Made by a program: the position numbers and the translations under genes. This document shows, one piece after another, positions 8,147-15,517 of a DNA stretch of 64,000 nucleotides. The notes under the pieces are model-generated. The model was not told the DNA's origin, ran no database searches, and saw nothing but the letters and a program-made list of their open reading frames with translations. The DNA is from Streptomyces sp. HmicA12. Its GTDB lineage: Bacteria; Actinomycetota; Actinomycetes; Streptomycetales; Streptomycetaceae. Location of the stretch: the NCBI RefSeq assembly GCF_000373565.1, contig NZ_KB891799.1, positions 248,001 through 312,000 on the forward strand, written 5' to 3'. How positions within the stretch are numbered: the first letter of the stretch is position 1; every line of letters begins with the position of its first letter.

Positions 8147-9334
8147 TCAGGCACCCTCTCCGTCCGCGAACGACGCCTGGTAGGCGGCGAATTGAGCCCG
8201 CTCCTCGTCGACGAGCGCGTGTCCGTCCGCGTACGCGTTCTCGAACATCGCCATCCGGTCCGGGTCCTCCATGGCGCGCACGGCCTCGCGCACCCGCTTG
8301 CCCAACGTCTCGCTCTCGGCTTCGAGTTCCGTGAAGAACTCCTCGCCGGTGTCGGTGTGGTTCTCCAGGTAGGTGCGCAGGCGCAGGATCGGGTCCTTCG
8401 CCTCCCAGGCCACCCGCTCCTCGTCGGCCCGGTACTTCGTCGGGTCGTCGGAGGTGGTGTGCGCGCCCATGCGGTACGTGAACGCCTCGACCAGGGTGGG
8501 GCCCTCGCCGTCGCGGGCCCGCTCCAGCGCCCACCGGGTCACGGCGAGCACGGCCAGCACGTCGTTGCCGTCGACGCGGACGCCCGGGAAGCCGAAGCCC
8601 TGCGCGCGCTGGTAGAGCGGGACGCGGGTCTGCTTCTCGGTGGGCTCGGAGATGGCCCACTGGTTGTTCTGGCAGAAGAACACGACGGGGGCGTTGTAGA
8701 CCGCGGAGAACGTGAAGGACTCGGCGACGTCGCCCTGGCTGGAGGCGCCGTCACCGAAGTACGCGATCACCGCGCTGTCCGCGCCGTCCTTGGCGATGCC
8801 CATGGCGTAGCCGGTGGCGTGCAGCGTCTGCGAGCCGATGACGATCGTGTACAGGTGGAAGTTGTTGGTGTTCGGGTCCCAGCCGCCGTTGTTCACGCCG
8901 CGGAACATGCCGAGCAGGTTCGTCGGGTCGACCCCGCGGCACCAGGCGACGCCGTGCTCGCGGTAGGTCGGGAAGACGTAGTCGTCGTCGCGGGTCGCGC
9001 GCCCGGAGCCGACCTGGGCGGCCTCCTGGCCCAGCAGCGAGGGCCACAGGCCCAGCTCGCCCTGGCGCTGCAGCGTGACCGCCTCCGCGTCGAAGCGGCG
9101 GGCCATCACCATGTCCCGGTACAGGCCGCGCAGCGAGTCGTCGGTGACATCGGTGACGTACTTGTCGTACGTGGCGTCCTTGACCCGCTCGCCCTCGGGG
9201 GTCAGCAGCTGGACCAGCTCCGGCTGCTGCTTCGCGGCGGTCTTGCCGGGGGCTTTCTTCACAGACTTCTTCGCAGCGGCTCGCTTGCGCGGGCTGCGCG
9301 CTGCGGCAGTGCTGTCAGCACTGTCAACGGTCAC
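8147..9334 (-). CDS. bkdF: Branched-chain 2-oxoacid dehydrogenase E1 alpha, cluster 1
   Basis: A 395-residue E1-alpha subunit. The thiamine-diphosphate motif GDG...NN is present (YFGDGASSQGDVAES ... VFFCQNN), and the phosphorylation-loop-like region YRMGAHTTSDDPTKYR is conserved. The GTG at 9334 (VTVDSADSTAAARS) follows GGAGGA by 6 bases. An open frame runs much further upstream, but its extra residues are non-homologous. Residues about 12-42 are a Lys/Ala/Arg-rich tail (RKRAAAKKSVKKAPGKTAAK) absent from the paralogue at 22377. First gene of the operon, divergent from the response regulator gene. The symbol is tentative. Confidence 0.87.
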   Translation of the reverse strand: MTVDSADSTAAARSPRKRAAAKKSVKKAPGKTAAKQQPELVQLLTPEGERVKDATYDKYVTDVTDDSLRGLYRDMVMARRFDAEAVTLQRQGELGLWPSLLGQEAAQVGSGRATRDDDYVFPTYREHGVAWCRGVDPTNLLGMFRGVNNGGWDPNTNNFHLYTIVIGSQTLHATGYAMGIAKDGADSAVIAYFGDGASSQGDVAESFTFSAVYNAPVVFFCQNNQWAISEPTEKQTRVPLYQRAQGFGFPGVRVDGNDVLAVLAVTRWALERARDGEGPTLVEAFTYRMGAHTTSDDPTKYRADEERVAWEAKDPILRLRTYLENHTDTGEEFFTELEAESETLGKRVREAVRAMEDPDRMAMFENAYADGHALVDEERAQFAAYQASFADGEGA

Positions 9335-9686
9335 GTGTGCTCCTCCGTCGGTCCGGCCCCGGGATTGCCGGATGGCCAGTCGGCTCGGCTCGCCTGATCC
9401 GTCCACGCACGGGGTGGGTGCGAGGTGCCGGAGGCAGGCGGGACAAGTGCTCCGGCGAGCACCCTTCAACCAGCACGTTACCCAGTGGGTCACACATCCG
9501 CGAAACCCCATCTGACCTGCGATTTTGCTTGGATTTCCAAGTATCTGCTTGCTTGGAGGTCCTAGTAACCGCACGTCGGACGGAGCGCCGCAGGTCAACA
9601 GCTGTGCGACGACACCTGGTCTCAGCCTGGCAGGGGGCCGGAACACCGGCACGTTATCCCGGTCACCTGGGGCGCGGGAAGAGTTC
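9335..9686. other. Divergent control region between cluster 1 bkd operon and response regulator
   Basis: 352 bases without a gene. It holds two dyads that could be operators: GTTACCCAGTGGGTCAC at 9477-9493 (8-bp arms, one mismatch) and CTTGGATTTCCAAG at 9528-9541 (perfect 6-bp arms, 2-base centre). The segment 9515-9565 is AT-rich compared with its surroundings, as expected of a promoter. No small gene is supported. Confidence 0.5.
9477..9541. promoter_or_regulatory. Two palindromes upstream of the bkdFGH-type operon
   Basis: The first dyad is GTTACCCAGTGGGTCAC at 9477-9493 and the second CTTGGATTTCCAAG at 9528-9541. They lie 143-207 bases before the bkdF start and 146-210 bases before the response regulator, so either unit could use them. 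The cognate protein is unknown; a Lrp-type or LuxR-type regulator is possible. Inference only. Confidence 0.4.
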
Positions 9687-10364
9687 GTGTGTGAGACTGA
9701 CAGCGTGCGCGAAGACGGAAAAATCAAGGTATTTCTCCTCGATGACCACGAAGTGGTGCGAAGGGGGGTCCATGAGCTGCTCTCGGTGGAAACGGACATC
9801 GAGGTCGTCGGCGAGGCCGGCACCGCCGCCGATGCCCTGGTGCGCATCCCCGCGACCCGGCCCGACGTCGCTGTTCTCGACGTGCGGCTGCCCGACGGCA
9901 GTGGCGTCGAGGTGTGCCGCGAGATCCGCTCCCAGGACGAGTCGATCAAGTGCCTGATGCTGACGTCGTTCGCGGACGACGAGGCCCTGTTCGACGCGAT
10001 CATGGCGGGCGCCTCCGGCTACGTGCTGAAGGCCATCCGGGGCAACGAGCTGCTGACGGCCGTACGTGACGTCGCCGCCGGCAAGTCCCTGCTCGACCCC
10101 GTCGCCACCGCCCGCGTCCTGGAGCGGCTGCGCGACGGCGGCCGCAGCAAGGAGGACGACCGGCTCGCGGGCCTCACCGACCAGGAGCGCAAGATCCTGA
10201 ACCTGATCGGCGAGGGCATGACCAACCGCGCGATCGGCGAGCGCCTCCACCTCGCCGAGAAGACGATCAAGAACTATGTGTCCAGCCTGCTCTCGAAGCT
10301 CGGCATGGAGCGCCGCTCCCAGGCGGCCGCGTACGTGGCCCGTATGCAGGCCGAGAAGCACTGA
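9687..10364 (+). CDS. Response regulator, NarL/FixJ (LuxR HTH) family
   Basis: A two-component regulator of about 225 residues. The receiver domain ([14 protein letters not shown]) has the acidic pocket DDH, phospho-acceptor Asp in VLDVRLPDG, conserved Thr/Ser in MLTSFADD and Lys in [10 protein letters not shown]. The C-terminal LuxR-type HTH reads [23 protein letters not shown] in its first part. The GTG at 9687 follows GGGAAGAG; a second GTG at 9705 would give 219 residues and begin right at REDGKIKVF, so the start is uncertain. No histidine kinase lies beside it. The C-terminal part resembles DevR/DosR-type regulators. It is divergent from the bkd operon and may respond to redox or nutrient state. 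Confidence 0.87.
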   Translation: MCETDSVREDGKIKVFLLDDHEVVRRGVHELLSVETDIEVVGEAGTAADALVRIPATRPDVAVLDVRLPDGSGVEVCREIRSQDESIKCLMLTSFADDEALFDAIMAGASGYVLKAIRGNELLTAVRDVAAGKSLLDPVATARVLERLRDGGRSKEDDRLAGLTDQERKILNLIGEGMTNRAIGERLHLAEKTIKNYVSSLLSKLGMERRSQAAAYVARMQAEKH

Positions 10365-10486
10365 CCGCCCCTGCCGTGACCGCTCCGGCCGGTCCCCCGG
10401 ACGCCCTCCCGCACGGGACGTAGGTCCCCCGTGGTGGGGGCGGGCTCCTCTTTTCCGGCACCGCGTCGGCAACGCACAGTGGTGAC

Positions 10487-10951
10487 ATGCCCTCCGAGAC
10501 GCAGCCGGACCTGGACCGCGGCTTCGAACTGCTCGCCCGCGTACCGTACGGGCGGGTCGCCACCAGCATGCGCGCCCTGCCCTTCCTCGCCTCCGCCCGC
10601 CACGTCGTGGCCGACGGCCGCCTGCTGCTGCGCCTGCACCGCGGATACGGCTACCACGTGGCGTGCGTCGGCAGCGTCGTCGCGTACGGCGCCGACAACC
10701 TGGGCGCCTCGGGACCCGGCGACGACGGCCAGTGGTCGGTGCAGTGCGTCGGCACCTGTGAACAGATCGACCCCAGCACCGCCGAACTCGAACTCTTCGG
10801 CCCCGCCCCGCACTTCGCGGACGGCGAGGTCTTCGACCCGGTCTATCTGCACGTCACCCCGCAGTTCGTGACGGTGCACGAACTGCGGGGTGGGTCGGCG
10901 GGGCCGAAGGACCGGCAGGATCAGCCGCGGGTCACCCGATCCCGCCGTTGA
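10487..10951 (+). CDS. Pyridoxamine 5'-phosphate oxidase-like FMN-binding split-barrel protein
   Basis: The 154-residue small split-barrel protein starts MPSETQPDLDRGFELLARVPYGRVATS. The pattern G-R-(V/L)-A-(T/V)-S...LPFL followed by a Leu/Arg-rich strand (GRLLLRLHRGYGYHVACVGSVVAY) is typical of flavin- or F420-binding PPOX-fold proteins such as nitroimidazole-resistance-like or heme-utilisation-like members. The fold is clear from the strand order; the specific function is not. Its 3' end overlaps the convergent kinase gene by 20 bases. Confidence 0.65.
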   Translation: MPSETQPDLDRGFELLARVPYGRVATSMRALPFLASARHVVADGRLLLRLHRGYGYHVACVGSVVAYGADNLGASGPGDDGQWSVQCVGTCEQIDPSTAELELFGPAPHFADGEVFDPVYLHVTPQFVTVHELRGGSAGPKDRQDQPRVTRSRR

Positions 10952-12491
10952 GGCCACCGTCGGCGGCGGGGCTGCCGGTGTTGCCGTCGTCCGAGGGCGT
11001 CGGTTCGTCGGTGGGCTGGGTGGGCTCGCCCGTGTCCGTCGGCTCCTTGGTCGGTTCCTTGGTCGGCTGCGTGGGCTCACCGGTGTCGGTCGGCTCGCCC
11101 GTGTCGGTCGGCGTGGGGTTCGCGGTGGTCGGATCCGTCGACGGCGTGTAGTCCGACTGGCCGCCCGTGCCGCCGCCCGGCTCCTCGGTCGCCTCGTCGG
11201 TCGCGTCGTCGGACGACGTCTCGCTGGGCGACTTCGACTTCTGGGACTGGCTCGGCGACGGCGACTCCTTCTTGCCGCCCCCACCGTCGCCACCGCTGTT
11301 GCTGAGCGCCCACGCGACGCCCACCGCGATCGCGATCACCGCGAGCACGGCGACGATCCACATCCGGCCGCGGCCACCGCCACGGTTGCCGCCGCCCTCG
11401 AAGCCGCCGTCGTCGCCGCCCGGCGGGCGCAGCATCGGCTGGGCGGCCGTGCCGCTGTCCCCGGGGTGCTGCATCGCCGTGGTGGCGGCGACGCCCATCG
11501 CCGGGGTCCCGCCGCCCTCGTGCAGGGCGACCGGGCCGGTGTTCCAGGTGCCGGTGTGACCGCCCTGCTCGTACAGCATCTGCAGCCCGTACTGGACCAT
11601 GCCGCGCATCTCCTCGGCCGTCTGGAACCGGTCGTCCGGGTCCTTGGCGAGGGAGCGCATGACGAGCCCGTCGAGCTCCGGCGGCGTCGCGTCCGAGACC
11701 TCGGAGGGCGGCACCGGGGCGTCCTGGACGTGCTGGTAGACGACCGACAGCGGGGTCTCACCGGTGAACGGCGGGCGCAGCGCGAGAAGTTCGTAGAGGA
11801 GGCAGCCGGTCGCGTAGAGGTCCGAGCGGTGGTCGACGGCCTTGCCGAGGGCCTGCTCGGGGGAGAGGTACTGGGGCGTGCCCATGACCATGCCGGTCTG
11901 CGTCATCGTCGACTGCGCGCCGTGCAGGGCGCGGGCGATGCCGAAGTCCATCACCTTCACCGCGCCGGTGTTGGTGATGATCACGTTCGCGGGCTTGATG
12001 TCGCGGTGCACGATGCCGTGCTGGTGCGAGTAGGCGAGCGCCTCCAGGACGCCGGAGACGATGATCAGGGCCTGCTCGGGGCCCGGCGCCTCGGCGTTGA
12101 GGAGGAGGTCGCGGATGGTGCGGCCCTCGACGATCTCCATGACGATGTACGGAACGGTCGAGCCGTTCACGTAGTCCTCGCCGGAGTCGTAGACCGCGAC
12201 GACCGCGTGGTGGTTCAGACCGGCGACCGACTGCGCCTCGCGCGTGAAGCGGGCCTTGGAGACCGGGTCCTCGGCGAGGTCGGAGCGGAGCAGCTTGACG
12301 GCGACGGTGCGCCCGAGGCGTACGTCCTCGGCCGCGAAGACCTCGGCCATGCCGCCCCGGCCGAGTCTGCGGGTCAGTCGGTACCGTCCGTCCCCGACCA
12401 GTCCGCCGTTGCCCCACATCTCCGGCGCATCTGACATACCGCCGCCAGTCGCCTCGGGGTCGGACGGGCCCTGAGCGCGCTGCTGTGCCAT
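10932..12491 (-). CDS. Transmembrane Ser/Thr protein kinase without PASTA domains
   Basis: This 519-residue Hanks-type kinase has the glycine loop GRGGMAEV (44-51), Lys66, catalytic HRD at 162-164, DFG at 182-184, activation-loop Thr residues in STMTQTG and APE-equivalent SPEQ. The catalytic domain ends near 305. A Gly/Pro-rich juxtamembrane region is followed by one membrane helix (about 377-396). The outer tail of about 120 residues is built from Thr/Pro/Glu repeats (TDTGEPTQPTKEPTKEP) and has no PASTA units. The kinase domain is close to that of PknB at 47832, suggesting an old duplication. Upstream lies a 530-base gap with a terminator. Confidence 0.9.
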   Translation of the reverse strand: MAQQRAQGPSDPEATGGGMSDAPEMWGNGGLVGDGRYRLTRRLGRGGMAEVFAAEDVRLGRTVAVKLLRSDLAEDPVSKARFTREAQSVAGLNHHAVVAVYDSGEDYVNGSTVPYIVMEIVEGRTIRDLLLNAEAPGPEQALIIVSGVLEALAYSHQHGIVHRDIKPANVIITNTGAVKVMDFGIARALHGAQSTMTQTGMVMGTPQYLSPEQALGKAVDHRSDLYATGCLLYELLALRPPFTGETPLSVVYQHVQDAPVPPSEVSDATPPELDGLVMRSLAKDPDDRFQTAEEMRGMVQYGLQMLYEQGGHTGTWNTGPVALHEGGGTPAMGVAATTAMQHPGDSGTAAQPMLRPPGGDDGGFEGGGNRGGGRGRMWIVAVLAVIAIAVGVAWALSNSGGDGGGGKKESPSPSQSQKSKSPSETSSDDATDEATEEPGGGTGGQSDYTPSTDPTTANPTPTDTGEPTDTGEPTQPTKEPTKEPTDTGEPTQPTDEPTPSDDGNTGSPAADGGLNGGIG

Positions 12492-12897
12492 CAGTCCTCG
12501 CCGTCGTTTCTGTCCGTGCTGCCGGATTCCTGCATCCCGTCGGAGTACGCGCGGTTGTGAATTACGGTCTCCGTCGGGCCACGCTACAGGCTCCGGCCAC
12601 CGCTCCGGCCCGAGACGGACCGGACATCAAACCCGTTGCCGTGCACGCCATGCAAATCGTGCGCGCAATTTCTGTGCCGGGTCCATGACCGTTCCATGAC
12701 TGTTCCAGGGCTGTTCTCCTGCCCCTTCCCGTATCGCTTCCTGTGGGGGGACTTGGCCGGGAACGGCTGCATTCGATCACCGGCCGCACCGTCGCCATCC
12801 GGACTTTGCAGACGGAACCCGGGCGTGCGAACTTTTTCCGCCGACGTCGCGCGCCAGGGGCCCGGGCGGTGGCGAAGCTCACGCACCCGGACAGCGC

Positions 12898-12972
12898 CCG
12901 GCCTCGTCCGGCCGTCCGGCCCTCGTCCGCCCCCATCCGGCCCTCGTTCGCCCTCGTCCGGCCCTCGTCCGC
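12898..12972. repeat. Imperfect CCTCGTCCG short-unit repeat
   Basis: The nonamer CCTCGTCCG, with variants such as CCTCGTTCG, recurs at least five times in about 75 bases, mostly in the context GGCCCTCGTCCG. It lies in non-coding sequence just before a terminator. Probably slippage-generated; no function evident. Confidence 0.6.
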
Positions 12973-13015
12973 ATATCCGCAGAAGAACCCGAACGAGCGG
13001 GGAAGCCCCATGGGA

Positions 13016-13054
13016 AAGGGCCCGGCCCGCGCTGCTCGCGCGGGCCGGGCCCTT
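13016..13054. terminator. Strong bidirectional hairpin
   Basis: Perfect 16-bp arms AAGGGCCCGGCCCGCG / CGCGGGCCGGGCCCTT with a 7-base loop. It stands downstream of bpa on the minus strand and prevents read-through toward the kinase promoter. Confidence 0.85.
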
Positions 13055-13090
13055 CTCCGTTCTGTACGGCGGTCAGCCGTCCGTACGGGC

Positions 13091-13138
13091 GTCTACAGGT
13101 AGGGACGTCTACAGGTACGGACGTCTACAGGTACGGCC
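13091..13138. repeat. 16-bp tandem repeat (3 copies) across the bpa stop codon
   Basis: Three adjoining 16-bp units (GTCTACAGGTAGGGAC, GTCTACAGGTACGGAC, GTCTACAGGTACGGCC at 13091, 13107 and 13123). The last unit contains the final codons and TAG of bpa on the minus strand, so the repeat is a duplication of the gene's 3' end. The first stop is kept, leaving two silent copies of the tail downstream. Confidence 0.85.
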
Positions 13139-13667
13139 CGCCCGAGCGGCCGCCCGCTCGCGGGTCCTCGTCCTCGTCGCCGCCGCCGACCCCCGGCGGG
13201 AGGGCGCGGCGCATCTGCTCCAACTGGGCCCGCGCCGCCATCTGCTGCGCGAACAGCGTCGTCTGGATCCCGTGGAAGAGACCCTCCAGCCAGCCCACCA
13301 ACTGGGCCTGCGCGATGCGCAGTTCGGCGTCGGTGGGGGTCGCGTCGTCCGTGAAGGGCAGGGAGAGCCGCTCCAGTTCCTCGACGAGCTCGGGCGCGAG
13401 CCCGTCCTCGAGTTCCTTGACGGAGCTGGCGTGGATCTCCTTGAGCCGCTGCCGGCTCGCCTCGTCCAGCGGGGCCACGCGCACCTCTTCGAGCAGCTGC
13501 TTGATCATGCTGCCGATCCGCATCACCTTGGCGGGCTGTTCCACCATCTCCGTCACCGGGACCTCGCGGGAGTCATCGTCTCCGCCGCCGCCCAGAGCCA
13601 TTCCGTCCTGGCCCACGACCAAGATCTGCGGGTCCTTGGGCGACTGTTCGTTCCTCGGCATCTCCAT
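13125..13667 (-). CDS. bpa: Bacterial proteasome activator (Bpa/PafE family)
   Basis: A 180-residue, mostly helical protein of the Rv3780 family (DUF2587). It forms a ring that docks on the 20S proteasome and feeds unfolded proteins without ATP. Recognisable parts: acidic disordered N-terminus (GGGGDDDSREV), then the four-helix core (VMRIGSMIKQLLEEVRVAPLDEASR ends helix 1; LRIAQAQLVGWLEGLFHGIQ in helix 3). The tail ends GGPYL, equivalent to the GQYL gate-opening tail of the mycobacterial protein. The ATG at 13667 follows GAGAGA; a GTG at 13685 is an alternative. The stop codon lies inside a 16-bp tandem repeat. The proteasome genes are elsewhere. Confidence 0.88.
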   Translation of the reverse strand: MEMPRNEQSPKDPQILVVGQDGMALGGGGDDDSREVPVTEMVEQPAKVMRIGSMIKQLLEEVRVAPLDEASRQRLKEIHASSVKELEDGLAPELVEELERLSLPFTDDATPTDAELRIAQAQLVGWLEGLFHGIQTTLFAQQMAARAQLEQMRRALPPGVGGGDEDEDPRAGGRSGGPYL

Positions 13668-13835
13668 GCCGCCATTCTCTCGCACCGAGCTGTCACATCA
13701 CCGTGGTGCCCCCGTTCCGGGCTGATCCACCGTGTGCGGCGGCCCCGAAATCCGGCGTGCCCGTTTTATCTGGCTATGTGAGGCTTATCGCAGGCATCGG
13801 GCGATCACGCCCGGGCCGGCCGGAAGGGGCAGGGC

Positions 13836-14249
13836 ATGCGGCGGGTTCGGTGGGTGGCCGGAGCGCTCGCCGCTCTGCTCGTACTGCCCCTCTTCCTCGG
13901 AGGCCTCGCGTACGCCGGTCTCACGTACGCTGCCGAACCCTCGCCGCGCTTCTCCTCCGCACCCTCTCCGGACGGTTCCCTCGCGGGCAGCCGGGCGGGC
14001 GTGGGGCGGACTCCGCCGGGGCGGGTGCTGCCCCCGGCCGCCGAGACCCCGCCGCCCTCGTCCACCCCGGACAGCCCCGAGGGGTCGGCGACGCCGACCC
14101 CTCGGCGGCCCGATCGCCCCGCCGAAGCACGGCAGTCGCTCGTGCCGCGCGGGTACGACGGGCCCGTCGTGAACGTGCTGCCGCTGGGCGCCGGCCTGCT
14201 GCTGACCGGGCTCGGCATCGGCTTCCTGGCGCTGCGGCTGCGCCGCTGA
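13836..14249 (+). CDS. Small membrane protein with Pro/Ser-rich middle, unknown function
   Basis: This 137-residue protein was not recognised. It has a hydrophobic helix or signal anchor at about 6-30 (GALAALLVLPLFLGGLAYAG), a Pro/Ser/Thr/Arg-rich middle of about 80 residues that should be outside, and a second membrane helix near the C-terminus (LPLGAGLLLTGLGIGFLALR) ending in Arg residues. The layout resembles a wall-spanning or cell-surface anchored linker, but no LPXTG-like sorting motif is present. The ATG at 13836 has a GGAAGGGGC ribosome site. It is divergent from bpa and converges with the quinone oxidoreductase gene. Confidence 0.6.
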   Translation: MRRVRWVAGALAALLVLPLFLGGLAYAGLTYAAEPSPRFSSAPSPDGSLAGSRAGVGRTPPGRVLPPAAETPPPSSTPDSPEGSATPTPRRPDRPAEARQSLVPRGYDGPVVNVLPLGAGLLLTGLGIGFLALRLRR

Positions 14250-14255
14250 CCCGGC

Positions 14256-15236
14256 TCAGCCGTTCGTCAGCAGCACCTTGCCGATGTGGCCCGACTCCTC
14301 CAGGACACGGTGGCCCTGCGCGGCGTCGCTCATCGGCAGCGTGCGGTCCACGATCGGCCGCACGTGGCCACCCTCGATCAGCGGCCACACGTGCTCGCGC
14401 ACCGCCGCCACGACCGCCACCTTCTCCGCGAGCGGGCGGGCCCGCAGCGTGGTCGCCGTGATGGCGCCGCGCTTGCCGAGCAGGGTGGCGATGTTCAGCT
14501 CGCCCTTGACGCCGCCCTGCATGCCGATGATGGCGAGGCGGCCGTTGGTGGCGAGGGCGTCGACGTTCCGGTTCAGGTACTTGGCGCCCATGTTGTCGAG
14601 GATGACGTCGGCTCCGGCGCCGTCCGTGGCGTTCCTGATCTCCTCGACGAAATCCTGCTCGCGGTAGTTGATCAGGATGTCCGCGCCGAGCTCCCCGCAG
14701 AAGTCGAGCTTCTCCTTGGTGCCCGCGGTGACCGCGACCTTGGCGCCGACGGCCTTCGCCAGCTGGATCGCCATGGTGCCGATGCCGCTGGAGCCGCCGT
14801 GCACCAGGAAGGTCTCGCCCGGCCTCAGGTGGGCGATCATGAACACGTTGGACCAGACGGTGCAGGTCACCTCGGGCAGCGCGGCGGCCGTGACGAGGTC
14901 GATACCGCGGGGCACCGGCAGCAGCTGGCCGGCCGGGACGACGACCTTCTCGGCGTAACCGCCGCCCACGAGCAGCGCGCACACCTCGTCGCCGACCGAC
15001 CAGCCGGCGACACCGTCGCCGAGCGCGACGATCCGGCCCGCGCACTCCAGACCGGGGTACGGGGAGGAGCCGGGCGGCGGGTTGTAGAAGCCCTGCCGCT
15101 GGAGCAGATCGGCGCGGTTGACGGCGCTGGAGACGACCTCGACGAGAACCTCGCCCTCGCCGGGCACGGGGTCGGGGACCTCCGTCCAGACGAGTGCCTC
15201 GGGTCCGCCGGGTTCCGGGATCGTGATCGCATACAT
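14256..15236 (-). CDS. NAD(P)H-quinone oxidoreductase (zinc-free MDR family)
   Basis: The 326-residue medium-chain reductase starts MYAITIPEPGGPEALVWTEV. An N-terminal GroES-like domain has the QOR signature NRADLLQRQGFYNPPPG. The Rossmann domain has VHGGSSGIGTMAIQLAKAVGAKV, where the cofactor loop is G-S-S-G-I-G. No zinc-ligand cysteine cluster is present. It matches the PIG3/TP53I3-like quinone reductase branch, which uses NADPH. A 64-bp tandem repeat array lies immediately upstream, so its promoter must sit within or next to the repeats (15237-15272 is the only unique stretch). Confidence 0.9.
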   Translation of the reverse strand: MYAITIPEPGGPEALVWTEVPDPVPGEGEVLVEVVSSAVNRADLLQRQGFYNPPPGSSPYPGLECAGRIVALGDGVAGWSVGDEVCALLVGGGYAEKVVVPAGQLLPVPRGIDLVTAAALPEVTCTVWSNVFMIAHLRPGETFLVHGGSSGIGTMAIQLAKAVGAKVAVTAGTKEKLDFCGELGADILINYREQDFVEEIRNATDGAGADVILDNMGAKYLNRNVDALATNGRLAIIGMQGGVKGELNIATLLGKRGAITATTLRARPLAEKVAVVAAVREHVWPLIEGGHVRPIVDRTLPMSDAAQGHRVLEESGHIGKVLLTNG

Positions 15237-15272
15237 GGCCGCGAGGCTACTCCCGTACGTACGCGCGTACGG

Positions 15273-15515
15273 CTACGCGGCGCCTGTACCCGCGCCGACG
15301 TCCACGTCCGAGTTCCCGTCCGTACGCACATACAGCTCCACCGGCGCCTGCGCCCGCGCCGACGTCCACGTCCGAGTTCCCGTCCGTACGCACATACAGC
15401 TCCACCGGCGCCTGTACCCGCGCCGACGTCCACGTCCGAGTTCCCGTACGTACACACATACAGCTACGCCCGTGCCTGTACCCGCGCCGACGTCCACGTC
15501 CGAGTTCCCGTCCGT
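15273..15515. repeat. 64-bp tandem repeat, about 3.8 copies
   Basis: Units begin with GACGTCCACGTCCGAGTTCC at 15297, 15361, 15425 and 15489, exactly 64 bases apart, with a partial unit before the first (15273-15296) and a truncated last copy ending at 15515. Copies differ at a few positions (CTCCACCGG versus CTACGCCCG). The period is not a multiple of 3 and the repeats fall between two genes, so they are not coding. Each unit holds two near-palindromes (GACGTC, GTACG). Confidence 0.92.
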
Positions 15516-15517
15516 GC

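Larger units (their letters stand above)
12492..13124. other. Gene-free region with repeats and terminator
   Basis: 633 bases between the kinase start and the end of bpa. It holds the kinase promoter region (12492-12700, AT-richer), a run of CCTCGTCCG-type repeats (12898-12972), a bidirectional hairpin (13016-13054) and the start of a 16-bp tandem repeat. A 149-codon open frame on the minus strand (12562-13011) is made largely of the repeat (DEGRT, NEGRM) and has no family look, so it is not called. Confidence 0.6.

Noticed and set aside
12562..13011. Minus-strand open frame of 149 codons in the kinase-bpa gap
   Set aside because: Its composition follows the short DNA repeat and no ribosome site or homology is evident.
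15273..15515. CRISPR array
   Set aside because: Repeats are head-to-tail 64-bp units with no unique spacers, and no cas genes are near.
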